From JBOGED01 sp050743625 (GTDB lineage Bacteria > Actinomycetota > Nitriliruptoria > Euzebyales > Egibacteraceae): a stretch of 19,187 bases of DNA. Shown here piece after piece: positions 15,750 to 19,187 of the stretch. The DNA lies in the NCBI GenBank assembly GCA_050743625.1, contig JBOGED010000125.1:1-19187 (forward strand). The letters are read 5' to 3'. The notes below the pieces were generated by a model. It was not told where the DNA came from and made no database searches. It worked only from the letters and a program-made list of their open reading frames with translations. Position 1 is the first letter of the stretch. Each line of letters opens with the position of its first letter. The position numbers and the translations under genes were made by a program.

Positions 15750-16307
15750 ATGTGTATCGACGAGTCCATTGCCACCGGGATCCACGCCATGCCGCTGACC
15801 TGGATGGAGCGGTTCTGGCGTAATCGGCGCTTCGCGAGGATCCGTCACCGCCTGACAGTCCTGCGGCGGATCTCGGGGTTCGCCGCCCGGGCACATGCCG
15901 TCGCCATCCGCTGGAGCGGGGGGCGGATCCGGCGCTCGTTCATCTTCACCGGTGGAATGCCGGTCCTCGTGATTACCACCGTGGGCCGCAAGACCGGCAA
16001 GCAGCGCTCGACGCCTCTGGGATATCTCCGAGTCGGCGAGGGTTTCGCGGTCGTCGCCTCCAACGCGGGAAACGACCGGGTCCCGGCGTGGTGGCTGAAT
16101 CTGCAAGCGGAGCCCACCGCCCACGTTCTGGCCGACCGGACCCATTACACGGTGACGGCCCGCGCCGCCAACGCTGCGGAGGACGAGAAACTCTGGAGCG
16201 TATTCCAGCGACTCAACCCTGGCTTCGACGAGTACCGCAACCTCGCCGAACGTCAACTCCCCGTTGTGCTGCTCGAGCCGCACGAGATGTCAACGGACAG
16301 GCCATAG
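15750..16307 (+). CDS. Ddn-like deazaflavin (F420)-dependent nitroreductase-family protein
   Basis: The protein is 185 aa from the ATG at 15750, supported by TTGGAGG about 6 bases upstream; the frame is open to 15690, but that part looks non-coding. The second half is the split-barrel Ddn/DUF385 domain: VLVITTVGRKTGKQRSTPLG (about 69-88), then FAVVASNAGNDRVPAWWLNL, the strand PTAHVLADRTHYTVTAR, and a tail ending LNPGFDEYRNLAERQLPVVL. The GRKTGxxRxTPL and NAG...PAWWLNL boxes contact F420H2 in characterised members, which reduce quinones or activate nitro-prodrugs. The N-terminal 60 residues are basic and amphipathic and may associate with the membrane, as in Mycobacterium Ddn. The native substrate is unknown. 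It stands alone on the plus strand between two remnants. Confidence 0.92.
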   Translation: MCIDESIATGIHAMPLTWMERFWRNRRFARIRHRLTVLRRISGFAARAHAVAIRWSGGRIRRSFIFTGGMPVLVITTVGRKTGKQRSTPLGYLRVGEGFAVVASNAGNDRVPAWWLNLQAEPTAHVLADRTHYTVTARAANAAEDEKLWSVFQRLNPGFDEYRNLAERQLPVVLLEPHEMSTDRP

Positions 16308-16363
16308 CGACGATCAGCGCCGCACCACGTAATACCCACGGATGCCTCCCACTCCGACGAGGG

Positions 16364-16840
16364 CTACGCGGGCGTCACCTCGAGGTTTGCGGCGGGGTGT
16401 CCCGGTTCACCCAGGTCATGTCGGCCGCGCGGTCCCGCCACAAGTCCGTCCAAGCGATGGACCTCCGAGGCGTCGAGCAACAGGTCGACCGCACTCAGGT
16501 TGTCCTCGAGATGGCGGCGACGCTTCGTTCCGGTGATCGGAACAACGTCAGCGCCCTGGGCAGCCAGCCAGGCCAGCGCCACCCGACCGGCGGTGGCGCC
16601 CCTCGCCGCGGCCACATCCTCCACCGCCCTCACCAACGCCAGGTTCGCCTCGAAGTTGTCGTCGGCGAAGCGGGCAAGGCCCGGCGGGCGTCGTTGTCCG
16701 AGAGCCCGTTCAGGGACACGCTAGCTCGGACATGGCGGCGACGGTGTCCTCGATGGGGACTCCGGGTCGGGCCGGTGCAGGGAGGGTCGATGTGGTCGAC
16801 TCCCAGGCGTTGAAGCGAGGCGTCGAGTTCGGGCCGGCGC
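16364..16840 (-). pseudogene. Aldo/keto reductase remnant, C-terminal half with internal loss
   Basis: The end of the frame is clearly aldo/keto reductase: ANLALVRAVEDVAAARG, ATAGRVALAWLAAQGADVVP, ITGTKRRRHLEDNLSAVDLL. The ITGTKRRRHLEDN box binds the NADPH phosphate in this family. Upstream in other frames are ELDASLQRLGVDHID and VPIEDTVAAMSELA, family blocks that normally lie about 100 residues before the NADPH box. The segment between (including the LGLSE strand and the GRGFL region) is mostly gone, and the N-terminal half with the catalytic Tyr is absent, replaced by the O-methyltransferase gene. The locus is about half the length of an intact gene. Confidence 0.82.
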
Positions 16841-17560
16841 TCAACCTCGTGGGCTCTCGGGGGCTTCGGTCACCACCGCCAGGGCGAAGCCGTCCCATCC
16901 CTTGCTCCCGACGGTCTGGACGGCGGTGGCCGAGAGGCGGCGGTGGCGGGCGAGCAGCTCGTTGCCGCGTTGGACGCCGGCCACGTGTGGGTCGGTGGTC
17001 TGTGCGTCGAGCACCGACCCGCTTCGCACAACGTTGTCGCACACGATGACGCTGCCGGGGCGGGACAGGAGCACGGCCCACTCCAGGTACTCGGGATTGT
17101 GCTCCTTGTCGGCATCGACGAACGTCATGTCGAACGGCCCGACGCCCTCTTCCGCCAATCGAGCCAAGGTGTCGAGCGCTGGGCCGACCCGCACGTCGAC
17201 CAGGCCCCCAAGGCCGGCTCGGGCGATGTTGGCCCTGGCCACGCTCGCGTGGTGGGGGTCGCGCTCAAGGGTGACGAGCCGCCCGCCTGGCGGGAGAGCC
17301 CGTGCCAGCCAGATCGTGCTATATCCGCCGAGCGTGCCGATCTCCAAGATGGCCGCGGCACCCCGGATCCGGGCCAGCAGCATCAGGAACTTCCCTTGAG
17401 TCGGGGACACCTCGATACGGGGCAGTCCGGCGGCCGCGCTCGCCGACAACGCTTCTTCTAGGGCCGGGTCGGACGGGACCAGCAGATCCGTCAGATAACG
17501 GTCAACCGCGTTCCAGTCCGGGCGGTCTCCCCCGAACCCGTTCCACGGTAACCCACTCAT
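16841..17560 (-). CDS. Class I SAM-dependent O-methyltransferase (CCoAOMT-like, family 3)
   Basis: The protein is 239 aa from the ATG at 17560. The SAM motif I is LEIGTLGGYSTIWLARALP (72-90), and the acidic end of strand 2 is VTLERDP. The metal and catalytic motif is FVDADKEHN (147-155), with a second metal-binding segment VIVCDNVV (171-178). These are hallmarks of the small cation-dependent O-methyltransferases that methylate catechol-type hydroxyls. Length is normal and all motifs are intact. The start overlaps the stop of the DUF664 remnant by 4 bases (ATGA), so it was probably translated by coupling; its own ribosome-binding site is weak, which may limit expression now that the upstream gene is broken. 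The stop directly abuts the aldo/keto reductase remnant. Confidence 0.93.
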   Translation of the reverse strand: MSGLPWNGFGGDRPDWNAVDRYLTDLLVPSDPALEEALSASAAAGLPRIEVSPTQGKFLMLLARIRGAAAILEIGTLGGYSTIWLARALPPGGRLVTLERDPHHASVARANIARAGLGGLVDVRVGPALDTLARLAEEGVGPFDMTFVDADKEHNPEYLEWAVLLSRPGSVIVCDNVVRSGSVLDAQTTDPHVAGVQRGNELLARHRRLSATAVQTVGSKGWDGFALAVVTEAPESPRG

Positions 17561-17900
17561 TCGCCGGTTGTGCCGTCGATCGCTTGCCGTATCAGGTCAG
17601 CGTGACCATTGTGACGCGTGCCCGCAACCATCTCCTCGGCCTCCTTGCGCTCGCGGTTCCAAAGCTCGAACGACTCGTCGACCATGGCGGGGGACGCAGG
17701 TCGTCGAAAATCAGGCTCCGGCGCGCCGTTCTCATCACTGCCGTGCGCGAACCTGAGAGCGCCTCCGCCAAGCCCGTGGACGAGATACACCCCGCTCCAT
17801 CTCGGTCATGTGCCGGACGAGACCGAGGAGGGACAGCGTCGAGGGCGCGACCGAAGCCTCGATCACGCTTTGCCGAGGAGGGCGAGCCCGCCGAGGAGAA
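17557..17900 (-). pseudogene. DUF664/DinB-family (mycothiol-transferase-like) remnant
   Basis: The last part (MVDESFELWNRERKEAEEMV, then RHNGHADLIRQAIDGTTGE) matches the C-terminus of actinobacterial DUF664/DinB four-helix proteins; their final box is RHNGHADLLRE.IDG. In another frame just upstream lies LSLLGLVRHMTEMERG, the family's first His motif, so a frameshift near 17795 splits the gene. Further upstream only scraps remain. Intact relatives are about 165-175 aa and several use a metal bound by three His to transfer thiols such as mycothiol. A 77-residue frame (GTG at 17790) remains open and overlaps the O-methyltransferase start by 4 bases. Confidence 0.75.
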
Positions 17901-18045
17901 GCTCGCGCTCACTACCGTCCTCTGGCTGACCAACTCGATCCACAGTGGGACCTTACGACATCCACATCCGAATCCCGCGAAGGCGGCGGTGAGCGCTCAT
18001 CGTGGGGTGGCCGGGAGGTGCTCTTCGAACTAGTCCGTCACCGCA

Positions 18046-18138
18046 CGCTCGGACGACCTCGCCGCCGACGTTGCCGGTCGTGCCCGTAACCACGAACGTG
18101 CCTGACGCCGGCCTCAATGCCACCGGGCGGTCTGTCAT
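18046..18138 (-). pseudogene. NmrA-like NAD(P)-binding protein, N-terminal fragment
   Basis: From an ATG at 18138 the minus strand encodes MTDRPVALRPASGTFVVTGT followed by TGNVGGEVVRA, the first strand and dinucleotide-binding loop (GxTGxxG) typical of NmrA/atypical short-chain dehydrogenases. After about 31 residues the similarity stops, and the frame runs into unrelated Arg/Pro-rich sequence. Intact relatives are about 280 aa. It overlaps the DUF6458-like tail fragment on the opposite strand by about 19 bases, so at least one has been cut by rearrangement. Confidence 0.65.
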
Positions 18139-18196
18139 GGAGACGGCGCGGCCGGACGAGCCTCAGCCGATCCACCACGACTACGACAATGCCTGA
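18120..18196 (+). pseudogene. Duplicate 3' tail of a DUF6458-type gene
   Basis: The plus-strand frame ends VMETARPDEPQPIHHDYDNA, closely matching the end of the DUF6458 protein at 14302-14553 (VTETAWTDEPEPIHQDHDHN, then YDNT). The similarity is also clear at the base level (GGAGACGGCG, GACGAGCC and GCCGATCCACCA are shared). Neither the two membrane helices nor a start with a ribosome-binding site is present upstream. It is a stranded gene end, and its stop overlaps the 3' end of the LLM oxidoreductase gene by 16 bases in convergent orientation. Confidence 0.75.
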
Positions 18197-19128
18197 TCGG
18201 CTAATGCCTCCATGACCTGCAGCGCCGTGGTGAGCGAAGCCGCCGGGTCCGTGTCGGGACCGCCGATGGCCGGGTCAAAGTTGAGGTCGATGAACAGCTC
18301 GGTCAACCCTGAACGGGCGTAGCGCCCGACGTCAGAGCGGATCTCATCGAGGTTGCCCCACAGTGGCCGCCGATCGGGTCCTTGCGGCGCGTCGTGTGGT
18401 CGCACCGCTCCTCGGCCTACGACACGCACGTTGTCGGGGTCCCGCCCGGCCTGGATGGCGTGCTCGCGGATCTGGCCGATCAGCGGCACGATCTTGGACA
18501 GCTCTGCGTTGCCGCTGATGTAGCCGTCGCCCAGCGTGACCGCGCGCCGCAGGCTGGCCTCCGCGTACCCACCGACGAGGATGGGAGGGCGGGGCTTTTG
18601 GATGGGTTTCGGTGAGAACCTCGCCTTGGGAACCTCATAGAACTCGCCGTGAAACTCCACCACGTCCTGTGTCCAGAGTGCGTCGAGGCAGCGGAGGAAC
18701 TCATTGACGCGCGCTCCGCGCCGCTCGAACGGCACGCCTACCGCCGCGTACTCATCCTGCGCCCACCCCAGCCCTACGCCGACGTCCAACCGCCCGCCTG
18801 ACAGGTAGTCGAGGGTGGCGAGTTGCTTCGCGAGGAGAACCGGCGTGAAGAACGGCAGGTTGAGGACTCCCAGGCCGAGCCGGACCCGCTCGGTCGCGGA
18901 CGCGACGGCTGAGAGCGTAACGATCGGGTCGAGCACGCGCTCGAAGGAGCTCGGCCAGGGCTGGCCCGGCATGGCGGGGTAGTCGTTCCGCGGATCCACG
19001 GCGTAGAGGAGCCGCTGAAAGGTCCACACCGACGCGTACCCCAACTCCTCCGCGCGCCGCGCGATTATCGTCACGTGCTGTGGCGTCGCCCAAGCCCCGG
19101 CGACCGGCAGCCCGAATCCGAGCTTCAT
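18181..19128 (-). CDS. LLM-class F420-dependent oxidoreductase
   Basis: The protein is 315 aa, starting at an ATG with GAGGAG about 5 bases upstream. It is a luciferase-like (TIM-barrel) flavoenzyme of the F420 branch. Landmarks are MKLGFGLPVAG at the first strand, ARRAEELGYASVW (24-36), ATERVRLGLGVLNLPFFTPV (79-98), LATLDYLSGGRLDVGVGLGW (103-122) and RPPILVGGYAEASLRRAV (180-197). The GRLDVGVGLGW and PILVGG boxes are diagnostic. Characterised relatives reduce or oxidise diverse substrates with F420; none can be assigned. The C-terminus contains an unusual proline-rich insert (PHDAPQGPDRRP, 245-256). It follows a partial gene by 9 bases, probably as an operon. Confidence 0.93.
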   Translation of the reverse strand: MKLGFGLPVAGAWATPQHVTIIARRAEELGYASVWTFQRLLYAVDPRNDYPAMPGQPWPSSFERVLDPIVTLSAVASATERVRLGLGVLNLPFFTPVLLAKQLATLDYLSGGRLDVGVGLGWAQDEYAAVGVPFERRGARVNEFLRCLDALWTQDVVEFHGEFYEVPKARFSPKPIQKPRPPILVGGYAEASLRRAVTLGDGYISGNAELSKIVPLIGQIREHAIQAGRDPDNVRVVGRGAVRPHDAPQGPDRRPLWGNLDEIRSDVGRYARSGLTELFIDLNFDPAIGGPDTDPAASLTTALQVMEALADQALS

Positions 19129-19137
19129 CTCAGCTCC

Positions 19138-19187
19138 TCAACGCCCAGCTCGGGTGGCGGCCTCCGCGGCCGCCTCGGCGAGGCGTG
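19138..19187 (-). CDS. 3' end of an upstream gene, partial
   Basis: Running in from the window edge, one minus-strand frame reads RLAEAAAEAATRAGR and stops at a TGA (19138-19140), 9 bases before the LLM oxidoreductase start. The Ala/Glu-rich helical composition is typical of a real protein terminus in high-GC DNA, and the spacing suggests an operon. The piece is too short to name a family. Confidence 0.4.
   Translation of the reverse strand, partial: RLAEAAAEAATRAGR

Noticed and set aside
18002..18196. 64-codon plus-strand frame as a small gene
   Set aside because: Only its last 20 residues resemble a protein (the DUF6458 tail); the rest is random and there is no ribosome-binding site.
1..19187. 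CRISPR arrays or tandem repeat arrays
   Set aside because: No regularly spaced direct repeats were seen anywhere in the window.

Overview
This is high-GC actinobacterial DNA. The evidence is a WhiB1-type iron-sulfur regulator, an actinobacterial Lon, a putative HspR operator, two F420-type oxidoreductases (a Ddn-like protein and an LLM-class protein), a DUF6458 membrane protein, DUF664/DinB remnants and frequent GTG/TTG starts. The genus cannot be read from the sequence alone.

Left part (1-6130) looks like an accessory island. It opens with wreckage of mobile DNA on the minus strand: a tyrosine recombinase that has lost its catalytic tyrosine, abutting a frameshifted IS1380-type transposase. 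Next comes a compact, apparently intact minus-strand operon of three genes: a tyrosinase-family copper oxidase with a beta-rich N-terminal extension, a HEAT-repeat protein, and a protein that fuses HEAT-like repeats to a SCO1/SenC thioredoxin-fold domain (the Sco family binds copper). I know of no characterised system with this make-up, and it is the most interesting thing here. The right side of the island holds a 129-bp element with perfect 14-bp inverted ends and a truncated integrase N-terminus lying immediately 3' of a tRNA-Ser(UGA) gene, a classical integration site.

Middle part (6136-11615) is ordinary chromosomal backbone. It has two divergent serine tRNA genes, an antibiotic-biosynthesis-monooxygenase-fold protein, WhiB1, a perfect 32-bp palindrome between convergent whiB1 and lon, lon itself with a probable HspR-type (HAIR) operator upstream, and an MsbA/MdlB-like ABC exporter.

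Right part (11644-19187) mixes intact genes with many remnants. Intact genes are a PYROXD2/phytoene-dehydrogenase-like FAD oxidoreductase, a DUF6458 membrane protein, a Ddn-like deazaflavin (F420) enzyme, a class I O-methyltransferase and an LLM-class F420 oxidoreductase. Between them lie remnants of a TIR-STAND-WD40 signalling or defence protein, an SMP-30/gluconolactonase, an aldo/keto reductase, a DUF664/DinB protein, an NmrA-like NAD(P)-binding protein and a second copy of the DUF6458 tail. Most remnants keep conserved ends but have lost internal blocks, so they look like genuine decay by deletion and not like isolated sequencing errors.
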